DNA from: Rhabditoides inermis | Taxonomy: Eukaryota; Nematoda; Chromadorea; Rhabditida; Rhabditidae | DNA length: 64,000 bases | Direction: 5' to 3' | Assembly: GCA_963966185.1 (NCBI GenBank) | Contig: CAWZYM010000283.1 | Span: forward strand, 895,001-959,000 | Part shown: in pieces, positions 33,854 through 59,565 of the stretch | Layout of the letters: the number at the start of each line of letters is the position of its first letter | How positions within the stretch are numbered: position 1 is the stretch's first letter | The notes under the pieces: generated by a model | Seen by the model: the letters and a program-made list of their open reading frames with translations, nothing else | What the model was told of the DNA's origin: nothing | Database searches by the model: none | Program-made: the position numbers and the translations under genes

Positions 33854-36800
33854 TCAGAAGAGCTGATCCCACACGCTGAATCCACAGCCACGCATCGGCT
33901 CCTCCTCCTCAGAATCCGACGACGACGACACCGCGCGACGAGCAGTGTACAGAGATGCCTGAAGAGGTTTACTGTAGAAAGGGCACAGTACAATACGGTA
34001 CAGTACCTTCTTGGCCCTCTTGTGCAGCTTCTTGACGCGAGGCGGCTGAGCGAAGCGGGGGTTGGGGAGGATATCGAGGGGAGGAGTGAGGTAGTCGTCA
34101 GAGCACGCAGACACCAGCGACACCAGAGAGCACGACGAATCTTAAAAGGCATGATAGGCCAGGTATACGATAGGATACGGTAGTGAGTACTCACCAGAGG
34201 GGCTGAGAGAGGAGAGTGAAGGCGAGGAGCAGGCCGCAGACGTGGCCCACTCATCGACAGAAGTGAGAGAGGGAGTCTGAGTCTGCTTGGGGTGGCCCAT
34301 CCACTGCGTGCCGCTCAGAAGAAGGCGCGCTGAAGAAGGATAGGTAATCGATACTCTGCCGATCAATCGATACCTGCCTGGTTGACGTTGGTGCGCGGCT
34401 GAAAGGCGGACGGCGAGATGACCGTCTCCGAGATGTCGCGTCCATTCGGCACCACAGCCACCACCTCTTCCTCGCTCTCGCAACACAGCGGGTAGCGAGC
34501 GTTCACGTCGTTCTCATTGCACAGACGAATGCGACCGCGGCCGCAGTTGTCCACACCAGAGTGAGACTGGTGGGCAACCACCACCTCCTCGGACTCCATG
34601 GTTCCGGGGTTGACGAAGATGTCAGAGTCGGACTTCTTGAGGAGATCCGGTCCGCCGGGTCCGCACAGACGGATACGACCGCGGCCGCAGTTGTCGACGC
34701 CCGAGTCGCTCTGGCGGGCGACCACTTCCGTAGACGACATCGAACCGGGGTTGAGGAACAGCTCCGAGTCGAACCGAGTGGCCAGACGGCGCACACAACC
34801 CGGACGGGGAGAACCGCTTCCACCACACAGGTTCAGACGTCCCGCACCACAGTTTTCCACAGACGTCTGAAGGATACGGTATGAGTACGGGGTACGGTAG
34901 AGTACGGTACCTTGATCCTGGGGACGGAGATGATCTCCATGCTGTCACGGGCAAGGACTGCGGTGGAAGAGAAGGCGTTGCGGATGAGGGAGACGCGAGA
35001 GCACGAGCGCTCGGGCGCAGTCGCGGCGCGCTCCGAAGACGAACACAGCAGCAGACGGGCCAGCTTGTCAATCACCTCCCGCAGCTGAGTGCCCGTCGAC
35101 TCCTCGTCAATGTCCATGGGAACAGGCGTGAAGTCATCGCGAAGACACGACTCCAGAGAGTCGAACAGACCAGCAATGGCTGAAAGGAGGTACGGTAAGG
35201 GTATACGGTAGATTACAGTACTCACCCATGTCGGAAGTGTTGACATCGACGGCGCTGGAAGTGGAGAGGACAGAGTCGAAGAGTCCGCGAAGGGCGCAGT
35301 CCTCGCTGCTCGAACGATCGACGGCACGCTCCAGCCAAGACACGGGCAGGGTTACAGTGGAGGAAGACGGGGTCGCATCGAAGAAACCACGAGGAATCTC
35401 CACGGTGCGGTCCGAACGACAACGAGACACCGTGCGGAAGAAGTGCGACGGGACTGCAAGGGGCGGGGTCAGAGGGGCGGGGTCAGTGGCAGTACTCACA
35501 GGTGATGACGTCACACTCGCTGGTCTTGTGCTGGGCGAAGAAGTCAGCGGGAATGGAGACAGTGTCGGCCGAGGCATTCTCAGCCACAGAGCGGAAGAGG
35601 GCAGAGGGGAACGAGATGGTGTCAGCAGAGGAACAGTCAGACAGCGACTTGAACAGATCCACCGGGACTGCAAGTATCGATTGATATCGATCGATATCGA
35701 TCAGCGACTCACAGGTGACAGTGTCCGAAGGCGACTCGGCCAGCTCCTGGAAGATGTGGCTGGGGAACGAGATGACGTCATCCGAGCGGGCCACGGTCAG
35801 AGAAGTGAACATCTCCAGAGGGAAAGTGATCACGTCGGCAGACGGCGCCTTGGCTGCTTCCTCGAACATCTCCATAGCAAAGAAAATGGTGTCAGAAGAA
35901 ACCGGCTTGGCCTCAGCAAACATGTCGACCGAAACTGAAAAGGGAAAGGTTATCGATTGATTATCGATCGATAACAGGTCACACTCACAGTTGACAAAGT
36001 CGTCGTACGGCGCGTTCTCGGGTCCATAGAAGACAAGCTCCTCGGAAGCGAACAGAGTGGCGGGGAACGAGATGATGTCATCGGACGCCTTGCTCTCAGG
36101 GTCGTAGAAGACCAGCTCGGAAGCCAGGTCATAGTCGGACGGCTTGTTCTCGGGTCCGTAGAACACCTCCTCCTCGAAAGCAGCCAGCGGGAACGACACT
36201 GCGTCCTCGCTCGGAGCAGGCGACGGTCCGTAGTAGACGTACGACGGCATCTCACAGTCGAGCTCCTCGGAGCAAACGGCACTCTCGGAGAAGGCGGCAG
36301 TCGGGAACGAGACAGCGTCCGCCGACGGCTGGCGCTCCGGGCCGTAGTACACATACATCGGCACCTCCTCATCCTCATAGGCCACCTCGGCCTGCTCGAA
36401 GAGAGCAGAGGGGAACGAGACCACATCCTCCGACGGCACGGCCACAACGCGCACCTCGCTGTCGAACAGCGTGAGGATGACTGAAAGGGATACGGTAACC
36501 AGGTTACGGTAGCTAAGGGCTAGGGTACTCACACTTCTCGTCGCTGGGAGAGACGCCGGCCGTGGCGATAGCGTGGTTGAGCGACTGCTGCTCGAACATG
36601 CGGCGAACGACTGGAAAACGGTCGGTTAGAATGGGTACGGTAAGTACAGTAAGCCTACAGTACTCACACTTCTCGTCGCTGGGAGTGAGCTTAGCAGCGT
36701 GAATCTTGGCCTCGAGCGAATCGGCAGTCTCCACAGAGTCGAACAGACCATCCATCACTTCAAACACTACATTTTCATTATACAGTAATCCCAATACGGT

Positions 36801-37242
36801 AGCTACAGTATCCCAACGTACCGGTCTCCTCCTCAGACTCGCTGGACTCGGAAATGGTAGAGAGGGTGCAGTTGGAGCGAGAGTGGAATCCGGCGAGGTA
36901 GTCGTCAGTGCAGACATCGGAATCCTGCTCCTCCTCCTCCTCTTCCTCCTCCTCCTCCCAGGGGGCCAGCCCGACCATCGGTGGGTGGCGCTCCTCCGAC
37001 GCATAGCGGTAGGCAGCGCGCTACAATGGGTACGGTAAGAGTACTGCAGCTACAGTACCACCAACCACAGCGACGCCGTCGATGACGATCTGCGGCTCGG
37101 CGGCCGGCACGTCAACGTCGGTCTCGGAAGACGCGACGGCGAGGTTGCGAAGCACGGCGCGACGGGCGTGGAAGGCGCGGAGAGCGCGGGCGCGGGCGCG
37201 CGAGGCCTTGGAGTGCGCGGTGAACTTGCGGATGACGGGCAT
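33854..37242 (-). CDS. SFP-repeat protein of unknown function
   Basis: Roughly 900 residues in about 13 exons, ATG at 37242 (MPVIRKFTAHSKASRARARA, strongly basic) to TGA at 33854-33856. An acidic exon has a run of nine Glu. Two short exons share PSDEKC. The centre holds about nine copies of D-x-[IV]-[ST]-F-P-x-x-x-F (DVVSFPSALF, DAVSFPTAAF, DIISFPATLF, DVITFPLEMF, DTISFPSALF and others), interleaved with YYGPE/FYGPE repeats. The C-terminal third has Cys modules CGAGRLNLCG and CGRGRIRLCG/RIRLCN, then FVNPGTM and a basic LHKRAKKASLYTARR segment. No signal peptide or membrane helix; probably intracellular. Introns are tiny and built from TACAGTA or ATCGAT words. I recognise no family. Part is duplicated, inverted, at 12330-13388. 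Confidence 0.75.
34598..35653 (-). repeat. Inverted duplication, right copy
   Basis: Partner of 12330-13388. The gene reads intact through it, so this is probably the source locus. Confidence 0.9.
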
Positions 37243-37760
37243 GGTCGGGTTAGTAGACTGGGGTTAGTAGAACGAGTCAGTATGCCTGGCACCGCCGCCC
37301 GGCCGCCTTTTATTCGGCCGCGCAGACATGCGCGATGTGAGTTGGCGCGCGTTGAGGTATGCTAATTGGTATGCTGATGAGGGCGGCATTTGCGAGTCTG
37401 ATTCGCGCGCGAGCCACGCCGCGATCTCGCACGTTCTGTTGGGGAGGCGTTTTCGATGCACGTTTTTGACCATGGTTGTGCAGCGTTGCGGAGAAAGTGA
37501 TATGACGTGACGTCACTTTTACTGTATTGTAGAAACGTTAGGATAGGGTGTGAATCGTTCATGTTACCGGCGATACTAATGGCGTCAGATGACGCCACTC
37601 ATTGATGTCGTTCGAGATGCGAGTTGGATCATTGAAAATATTTCTTTTTCATCCGTATGGATTGATAGATATGTATTCGATTGATATCGACTGATTATCG
37701 ATCTACCACTTGTCTTGTCCAGATGCGGTCATCGTACTTTTGTTTTCAAGAAAATTTCAT

Positions 37761-37766
37761 TTTATT
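37761..37766 (-). other. Polyadenylation signal of peroxidase gene
   Basis: AATAAA on the minus strand ~190 nt beyond the stop at 37953. Confidence 0.5.
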
Positions 37767-37952
37767 CACAGAGAATACATTTATTAGATTGCACAAACTA
37801 ACATCACATAAATCAAGAAAGACACAAGGAGAATCGAAAGAAACTTTGGGACAATGAGGTTAGTGGACTAGCGGACCCAGCCGCCCTGAATAAATACTAG
37901 GGACGGGGTAATATTAGGGGATGACGTCACATGACGTCGCTCAGTGATGACG

Positions 37953-51757
<13,805 letters not shown>

Positions 51758-52696
51758 CGATAGTCGACTGAGAAGGGATTGTATGTGGGGTGACACGAAA
51801 AGTTCATTGACATCGAAAGTGACACGGTCGAAAACGCGACATTCGTATGGCATTTTGGATCCGAGGTTACAAGGTTAAAAAAAGACCTTGAGTATTTACA
51901 ATAAAATACGTTGAAAGTGAAAAATGTGAACTCGGAACGGCATATCGTTGCGGGAGAGACTGCTTGAATGATGATCGGAACACGCAGCGAGAGAGTGGAG
52001 AGGGCGCAGACAGTGCGAGGGTGGAGAGAGGGAGAGGGCAGACGGTGAGAGACTGGATATCCAGACTGTGCGCGAAAGGAGGAAGATGCGAACACAATAC
52101 ACGGCAACACGACTATTCACTGGACACAATTGAGATCGGATCGAGGAGACACTTTGCAACTGTCGCCGGCCGGCAGACAGCCGCTACCGGTTGAAACGGA
52201 AAGGGGCGGTGCCAAAGGGGGCGGAGCGGGGAGAACTGGTTGCGACGTGATTCTTGGATACTATATGATATCTGGATATGGGAATTGCGCATCAATCAAG
52301 ACGAATGCTCGGACAAGAGAAGGACAGTAACCAAGCAAGCGTGGAATTGGTTGTGGATGATAGATGAATGATGGGTGCAGGGTCTTGTATGATTGTCCAA
52401 GGAGGGGGGGGGGGGGGGGCGGGAATAGTATGCGAGGAGGGCGCGATGCGCGTGAAAGTTCCATTTTAGGATCGACAGTGTGTGATCCGCGGCGGCGGGG
52501 GTTATTGATAGGATTTTTGTGCGTGCAAATCTACGGATGAACGGGATTTGCTCTCGGGTGGGTGTGAGAAGGGAACGAGATTCGCGACCACGAACACGGC
52601 TATTAATACCTCGTCAAACAGTTGTTACCGTAGTGAAACGTGTGCAGGTCTTTTTATACGTCTCGCCATTGTTCCAAGAATAACTCGAGGAATGAC

Positions 52697-52750
<54 letters not shown>

Positions 52751-53060
52751 GCTGGCTTTGATCTGAACACGATCATTGGCATTTCCGGTCTGTGCAGAGT
52801 GCGCATTGTAGGGGGCGATTCGCTGAAAGACTGGCCGAAACAGGATAAGCTGCGTGTAATGTACTAGTTATGTGTGTACTGTTTGAGAGAGAGAAACACA
52901 CGGATCTGTAATATCGCTGGATATCTCTTTGGGGACATAAGGACGAGCGTGTGGACGTTATGCAAACGAATGATTTATTGCGCAATAGTTATAGTGTTTT
53001 TGCTTCACATATTCAATAAGATTAAATTGATCTTTTCCGTTCTCTTATTTGGTACGGAAG
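51758..53060. other. Region upstream of the peroxidase gene
   Basis: No gene recognised. Holds a G-run (about 52405-52420) and a (GA)n run (52697-52748). The peroxidase promoter should lie in the first few hundred bases; no core element is certain. Confidence 0.4.
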
Positions 53061-53065
53061 AAGAA

Positions 53066-53385
53066 TAATTTTATTTGCTTCGTTCCCTTAGGATTACGGT
53101 AGGAGAATAAATTGACTTGCTTCGTTCCCTTAGGATTACGATAGAAAAAATAATTTGACCTGCTTCGTTTCCTTAAGATTTCGGTAGGAGAATAATTTGA
53201 CCTGCTTCGTTCCCTTAGGATTACGATAGGAGAATAATTTGACCTGCTTCGTTCCCTCAGGATTACGATAGGAGAATAATTTGACCTGCTTCGTTCCCTT
53301 AGGATTACGATAGGAGAATAATTGGACATGCTTCGTTCCCTTTGGATTACGTTAGGAGAATAATTTGTCCTGTTTCGAGAAGTGT
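53066..53385 (-). repeat. 42-bp minisatellite, array 2
   Basis: About seven units of GCTTCGTTCCCTTAGGATTA then CGATAGGAGAATAATTTGACCT, the reverse complement of the 33461-33665 unit. The unit is a multiple of three, so it creates a spurious 14-residue protein repeat. Confidence 0.92.
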
Positions 53386-53914
53386 TGTTGATGGCACAGT
53401 AACGGTTCATAGTGTGCACACGAGTAGACCAGGGCATCTACAACTGTAAACAAAATTCATGATATTCGTTTATGGCGATCTGAACAGACCGAGCGGTGTA
53501 GAGTTTGGCTGTTTAGAGTGTAAAGCGAGTGGCGCGCATAACGTTTTGACAGTTTGTTTCGGATTCGTAGAATTTTTAAGGTAGCGACCACGAAATCCCC
53601 GCTACACGTACATTGGTACATTACTTGTTGCTGTGTGGACGCTGTCTGGAGGTACTTTATCTCTGACGTCATCACGCCATGACATCGCCATGACATGTCA
53701 GTCGATTTCCAACGTTCAGTGATCACATAGAACGAGAGGATCTCTCCTCGGACTCCCTGTGGCAAGCATCACTGCCTAGCAGCCTTCTCTCCCTTTTCTT
53801 TTCTCACTTCTCTCTCCCTCTCTCTCGATGTGTTCTATTATCGAAACGTTTTTCCATCATAAAATGAAGAATGTTGGATCATGATCTCTCATCTCTTGTC
53901 GTTCACTTCTCTTC

Positions 53915-54480
53915 TCTTTAGGAGTACACCCGTTTCGCTTCCTCTGCCTATCAATCAACAGCCCATCTCGAAGTCCAGACAATCCATAGACAGTCCAATC
54001 TTTTCTCGTCCAAATCTGATTGTGAACGCAGTGTTGCTATTTCCACTAGGCTTTTTTTCTCAGACCGATTCTGTTATCTGTGTGAGAACTTTTTCGCGGT
54101 GTTATAGTTATTGTTCAGGGACAGTCAACTCGATGAGATCAGGTAAACAAACAAGTGATCAAATAACTGGACAAGTGAACAACGGGAAAGACTACTTTGT
54201 CCGACGTGATTTGAGCGAACACGGATAATCGCAGGAAGTAGAGCAAACCATTTTCATGCTTGAGAACATTTTGTGTTGGTAATAGACTTTGGTTTGCAGC
54301 AGAAAACAATGAAAGGAGGCATTGTTGTTATAGTGTCAAACAGCAAAAATGTATAGTCTGTGAAACGTAATGTAAGAACAAAAGTCAGATACATTTTTTC
54401 CAGACCAGGCAGAGTTCAAGCGTGGCGATCCTGCAAGCCAATATGGTGAGAGCTCGGAGCCAAGGTTCAATCTAGTGAGT
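53915..54480 (+). pseudogene. Decayed inverted copy of peroxidase exons
   Basis: In the plus direction this follows the peroxidase gene at about 45.85-45.45 kb, including intron sequence (TTTCGCTTCCTCTGCC, CAATCAACAGCC), the end of the GDRFWYEN exon (GTCAACTCGATGAGATCAGG) and the start of CCATTTTCATGCTTGAGAAC. It then jumps to the exon at 44.8 kb (ACCAGGCAGAGTTCAAGCGT then GGCGA). Exon frames are broken by substitutions and deletions. Its orientation is opposite to the intact gene. Confidence 0.8.
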
Positions 54481-54551
54481 GACTACTTACAGGAAACGTA
54501 ATGTGTAATGTTTATCATACCATTCAGATCTCTAGCGTGCTACTTCACTTG

Positions 54552-54645
54552 AGGTTTGTATTAGCATTTGTAAACGTTTTATGCATGCGCTTTTGTTGAA
54601 TTGGGTCAAGACAAACTGACTCTTTACGCGAGTACTTTTTAGGAA
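54552..54645 (+). repeat. Solitary arm of the 40.0-40.3 kb palindrome
   Basis: AGGTTTGTATTAGCATTTGT then AAACGTTTTATGCATGCGCT follows 40243-40337 with scattered changes. Confidence 0.75.
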
Positions 54646-54674
54646 GATATGATCTGTTTATATCAGCACCTAGT

Positions 54675-54800
54675 TGAATGGATACGACGAAATCAGGCGT
54701 TTTCGAGTTGATCTATCAGTCAGTGACGTGCGTGTGTTAATAACAGGCCAGAAAAACAAGATAGCAAGTAACATTCGTCACTTTGAGTGCACAACTTGGC
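54675..54800. repeat. Diverged copy of the promoter region at 59145-59250
   Basis: GATACGACGAAATCAGGCGT and AGATAGCAAGTAACATTCGT match GAATACGAGAAAATCAGGCG and AGATAGCAAGTAACACTCGT upstream of the Cys-rich secreted gene. This suggests a lost relative of that gene, or duplication of its upstream region. Confidence 0.55.
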
Positions 54801-55202
54801 CAAGTTGTAATCTTGTAATATGCGCGTCAAATCATTCTAGTTTTCAGTCGTTGAAGTGCGAAGGCGGAGAGTCTCTAGATCATGACAAAGTCTGCTTCAT
54901 ATAACCTGCTACTGACTCACAGTTATCGCCAAGTGCGGTATGCGATCTAATGTCTGATAATCTCGAACCGTTCGACAACAAACTGAAAATGTCATTTGTA
55001 TCTGGTGAATGTTCGAACAATGAGAAATGATTTCGTAAAATGAGGGAGAACTTTTAAAGACTTACATACGTAACATAATTACTGGTGTCTTTTAACCTGG
55101 GTTCAATGAGATGAGACTGTCTCGGCGTTAATTGTTGAGTCAATGTGGGTGTGACTATGTAATTGTTAGCCGAGCAGCATCTTCTTTCACTTTATGCTCA
55201 TC

Positions 55203-56936
55203 ATGCAAGTTCCCCTCTCGCACGAAGTTATCACCTCAACCAATACGGTTCTTTCAATAGTACTGAATGTATTACTATTGTATTTCATCATTTACAAGGT
55301 AAAAGCGGAATCTTTTCATTAACTGTGATTGATTTGAAGACGAAATGTAATCTGGGAAGATATAAATATCTTCTATTGTTTTTCTGTGTTTTTGATATGA
55401 TATACTCTCTCATTCACATAATACTATCACCGGTAAGTAATCTGATTATTTGAACATACATTTCAAAAACTAGATCGTTCAAACGCACAAGACATGTTTC
55501 GCTATATTCGTTTCGGGACCATTCAACTTGGAATACAACGAGTATGGTGTTATACTGACTATGCTTTTCTGTGGCGTCTTTTCGCAATTATTCATACTTC
55601 TATCATACCACTTTATCTATCGATATGTGCAATTATGCAAGTACGCCAGTTGTGTTTATTTTATTTTTAAGTGCATGAGATAGTTTAGGCCTCATCTCAT
55701 GCACATATTCTACGATACTCCTTCTGTTTTGAGTTTTGTGGCGGCATTTTTCATCACGAGTATTTTGTTCTGTCTTGCTATATTTGTTGGAATGCAACCG
55801 AATGATGATATGAGGTCAGCGTTTGAAATGTGTCAAACAGAAAGTGATTGAACTGTTTATAGGGAAATGATTCATGAAATAATGAACACTACATACGGAT
55901 TGAATAGCTATCGACTCAGATTTGTCGGGCCGTTTTATAGAGTGACGTTTCAAAGCAGAAAAAATTGATCTTCATTTTCAACTTCAGGATGCTGAAACCT
56001 ATGACTTTCACTGGCGCGATATTATTGGAATTTCTGTGTGCATTATGGTATTGACAACTTCATTTGGTGAGGAAGTGATCATTTGGTTGTTCATGTATCT
56101 ATCGATTCAGCTGTGATCTGTTACTGTGGATGGAAGACGTATCACAAGTTGAATGACGAAAGTCTTTCCCCACATACGAGAAAACTACAGCGTCAACTCT
56201 TCAAAGCCCTCACTGCGCAGGTATAAATGTTGTTATTGTAAATCAGAATTCAGAATGTTTATCTCGAATCAAGTAGCACACAGGTAATTACGTACATACA
56301 TTACGGTGAAGTTACGGGTAAAATACAGCAATACAACGCCTACTGCGAGTTCTAATAGCATTTAGTATGGTAATACTATTATACAGTGCCCGCGCATTTA
56401 GCTTCCTATTGACGCTTAAAAATTGAATTCTCGCGCGAAAGACTGTGGCGAGAGGAGAGGGTGCAGACGGTGAGCGCGCGTGTCTCTCTATTTCCCATCT
56501 CTCGCAATTACAGTAGTCCGCGCGGTCACTGTAAATGCATGCGCCGATTTTCAGACGGTGATACCGGTGATATCATCCTACATCCCAGTCGCTGTGAACA
56601 TCGTCACGCCCATGTTCAGTATTGGAATCGGGGAAATCGGGAGACACATGATTCTCGCGCTCACTTTCTATCCAGGTGTCTACGATAGAGTTACATGTCT
56701 CTGATCTAAAACCATTCAGTGTTCGATCCAATTGCTGCGATGGTTTTCATAAGCGACTATCGGAGAGCTTTGTTGAAGTATCGTTTAATTAATTGATTAG
56801 TAATTAACTTGTTTGCAGGCTGCTTTGCATCAGAACGAAACACGCAAAAGTGCTAGTGCCTGGTATCTCGACGAGTATGGAGAGAACGGAAGGAAGAAGG
56901 CGACTGGAATCAATCAGAAATGAACAGCAGAAGTAA
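55203..56936 (+). CDS. Nematode Str-type chemoreceptor GPCR
   Basis: About 345 residues, ATG at 55203 to TAA at 56934-56936, ten or so exons all in phase. TM1 is TNTVLSIVLNVLLLYFIIY. Then LGRYKYLLLFFCVFDMIYSL and HIILSP, strikingly typical of Str/Srj receptors. TM3 ends LLSYHFIYRYVQLCKPHL, the DRY-equivalent YRY motif. TM4 is SFVAAFFITSILFCLAIFVG, followed by an extracellular loop with NTTYGLNSYRLRFVGPFY. SPHTRKLQRQLFKALTAQ precedes TM6 (TVIPVISSYIPVAVNIV), and TM7 has FDPIAAMVFISDYRRALL. The basic Ser-containing tail ends RNEQQK. An AATAAA lies at 57007-57012. Expected in ciliated sensory neurons by family. Its intron at about 56223-56553 holds R2 and R1 repeats. It is the clearest family match of the three receptors. 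Confidence 0.92.
56240..56355 (+). repeat. Dispersed intron repeat R2, copy 2
   Basis: AGAATGTTTATCTCGAATCA followed by AGTAGCACACAGG and GCCTACTGCGAGTT; partner of 9995-10085. Confidence 0.65.
56395..56475 (-). repeat. Dispersed intron repeat R1, copy 3
   Basis: Reverse complement reads CCGTCTGCACCCTCTCCTCT then CGCCACAGTCTTTCGCGCG and AATTCAA, as at 7285-7375. Confidence 0.6.
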
Positions 56937-56945
56937 AGGAGACTA

Positions 56946-56987
56946 CTTACAATCGTCGTTTATGTCACATAAAACGACGATTGTAAG
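56946..56987 (+). other. Stable 3'-UTR stem-loop
   Basis: CTTACAATCGTCGTTTATG pairs with CATAAAACGACGATTGTAAG, 19-20-nt arms with a single bulge and a 3-4-nt loop. It lies between the receptor stop codon (56936) and its AATAAA (57007). Confidence 0.8.
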
Positions 56988-57234
56988 TATTAATTATGTG
57001 TTACAAAATAAAGACTTACTTTACAATATTCCATCTGTAGCGAACGACAACTTTTACATCAAAATATGCACATCATATACACATCAATACACACAAAAAA
57101 TGTTTTCATTTGCAAGAGCACAGACAATGATTGCCCTCAATAATTATAGGATATATCCACGGTGTCACTTCATGTAACGATAATTTTAGCAAATTCAAAT
57201 TTCATATCAATGTTTATCATACTACAAACTAGTT

Positions 57235-58400
57235 TCAAAACAGTTGCACTCTCTCGGCGCGATTGATGGAAGAGGGGCACTTGTTGAAGCGGGTGGAGCA
57301 AGAGGAGTCGGCTGGAAGTGCAAGTAGAAACTGGAAGCGCTTGGCGCACACTCACATGCGTTCAGTCTGAGCATGTCGGTGTGACAGCTGAACGCGGCCG
57401 CTGCACCATCGCAGCACTTGCTGTACAGCGCCGACTCGCACGCGATGAACGTGTTGTACGCTCTGCAATGTTTGACACTGATGCCTCACTGATGTTGTAT
57501 AATAGCGATTAGAGTGGATTCCTACTTCACCAAATAATTCCATTCCGACTTCCGACCCCTCTCGCCAAATTGTTTTCTGGCCCCCATTCTATGGAGTAAA
57601 AATGCATCCTGAGGGTTCGGAATACCCATTCCAAGGCAAGGGATAAAATTTCACGGAAGCCATATTACTTTGTCCTACAACTACTCACTTGCATCTATCT
57701 CCGCCGCTGTTGATGGTCTGCCACATGGCTCCGTCGCAGCCGCGGAAAGGCCATGTGAAGTCGCGGTGGCACGCCCGCATGCAGTAGTACTCGCGGGAGA
57801 ACACTGCAACGCACATTCCATCGTCATCACGTTGTCACTATAGCGGTTTGCAGCTCAGAGTTACCCTCCACACTCCTACACTTGTCATGTTGTCTTCAAC
57901 AGCTCCGCTACTGCGTGAGTGGCGACCACCCTAACTCGTTGTCAGCCGCTGGTCAGAAGACACATCGTCATTGTGGTTTCTCAAAGCTGGTTGTTTATAT
58001 GCATACTCACGCGGCATTCCCGGTCCGCACTGGTAGTTGAGGGTGGCCAGCTCGGTCCAATACTCCACCGCGTCGGAGGAGGACGCCGCAATCTGGAGGG
58101 AGAAGGTTATGGGGTTATGGGGTGGGTATGACACGGAAAGTCACGATAAGTTAAGCACGGAAGTTATGTTTCCACGAAAGGAAAAACTATGGGAGAATAT
58201 AAACGAATTATCTTCCCGAATTGCAAACGGGTCTCACCTTTGAGCTCACGAACGACTCCTTGTTGAGGCACTTGATAGCAGAGACACAGCGGGTGAGGTT
58301 CGAGCCGGCACTGCAAGGACTGCGATGACTCATTGGAACATCTACTCTACGGTAGAAGTAGAACGCTAGTGACACGACGAATAGTCTCTCTCCCTCTCTC

Positions 58401-58464
<64 letters not shown>

Positions 58465-59096
58465 GTCCATAGCGCACCCACCCGCAGGTTAGCTGAACGG
58501 GTGTGTTGCTTCTGTCGATGATCAATCCGCGATCGGCACTAAACTGGTCATACGAGGGAAGCACACCGGAGACGGAGAAGTCGAACTAAATGTTGTACCT
58601 AGGCAGCGCAAACCCGGCGCGCATCACATGCTGAGTGAGGTGCTACTGTATACCGTTACTTACGGACAGACATACAGGCTGTGTTCAATATATTAGGATT
58701 GGTAATGTTGACTAGCTGACCAGTAGCGTCTTTCTATGAATGTATTGAGAGCAAGATTAGTATCAATAACGCACCCCAAAGGCCTTGAGATAGGGCGCGT
58801 AGCACGCTTTGAGTGCCTGTACGTCTGCGGTGGAACACTCAGCGGCCGCCGAGGCGATGAGAGCTTTAAGTATGAATGGTTAACATGTGGAATGTGGTGA
58901 GTCTCTTTGAAACAGCGATTTTAAAATTAAAACGCCTCCACAACTCGCTGTTTGGTCGGGTTCAGATGCGTTTCGAAGTCAGTTTCGAAGGGGGTTTGCT
59001 ACTATACGAATTCTGAGATCTGATGAGAATTAATCGTATAATATCGATATCGACTCACCGATAACGCACAACGACCAGCAAAGCATATTGGACTAG
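57235..59096 (-). CDS. Secreted cysteine-rich protein, DUF19/T20D4.11-like
   Basis: About 240 residues in nine exons, ATG at 59096 to TGA at 57235-57237. The signal peptide is split over two exons (MLCWSLCV then ALIASAAA). The mature part starts ECSTADVQALKACYAPYLKA, the C-x-n-L-x-x-C-x-x-Y spacing of nematode DUF19 proteins. Further cysteine-bearing exons follow: TRCVSAIKCLNKE, YYCMRACHRDFTWPFRGCDG, FIACESALYSKCCDG and SSCSTRFNKCPSS. No membrane helix. All junctions are in phase; the short exon at about 57870-57898 (NMTSVGVW) is the least secure. A TATA box (TATATAA on the minus strand, about 59129-59135) lies ~35 nt upstream of the ATG. Function unknown; family assignment is from Cys spacing only. 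Confidence 0.7.
58385..58464. repeat. (CT)n microsatellite
   Basis: CT run in an intron of the Cys-rich gene. Confidence 0.9.
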
Positions 59097-59128
59097 CTGG
59101 TCTTTGAGAGCTCAATGCTCCTTATATA

Positions 59129-59135
59129 CAAGTGC
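59129..59135 (-). promoter_or_regulatory. TATA box of the Cys-rich secreted gene
   Basis: TATATAA-type word on the minus strand (plus-strand TTATATA), suitably placed upstream of the start codon at 59096. Confidence 0.5.
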
Positions 59136-59446
59136 TTATCGGGTGAATACGAGAAAATCAGGCGATTCCGACTTGGCCAATCAGTGACGAGCGACAGCTG
59201 ATAGACACAGATAAACTAGATAGCAAGTAACACTCGTCATTGGGGTTCCAAAATCGTTGAGAAGCTTTTTTTTGCGCATCAAGTGATCAAGTGACGTGAT
59301 GTTTTCTAGAGATGTTCACGGAGCGCTCGGCCGTTTTCATCTTTTCATCTGTGACGTCATCATTTGTGAGCTTGTTGTAAATATAAGAAACAAAGAAGAA
59401 AGAAGTCACAATGCATTGTCACAAACGAGAGGAGGGAGCGAGAAAG

Positions 59447-59447
<1 letters not shown>

Positions 59448-59488
<41 letters not shown>

Positions 59489-59520
59489 GAGAGAGAGGAG
59501 ATAGAGGAGAGAGAGGAGAG

Positions 59521-59565
<45 letters not shown>

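Noticed and set aside
34561..35938. Long plus-strand frames across the SFP-repeat gene
   Set aside because: Antisense shadows of GC-rich codons. The minus strand has the repeats, splice sites, start, stop and poly(A) signal.
53045..53437. 130-residue frame with a 14-residue repeat (ILRERSRSNYSP)
   Set aside because: Produced by the 42-bp minisatellite, whose unit is a multiple of three; there are no flanking coding features.
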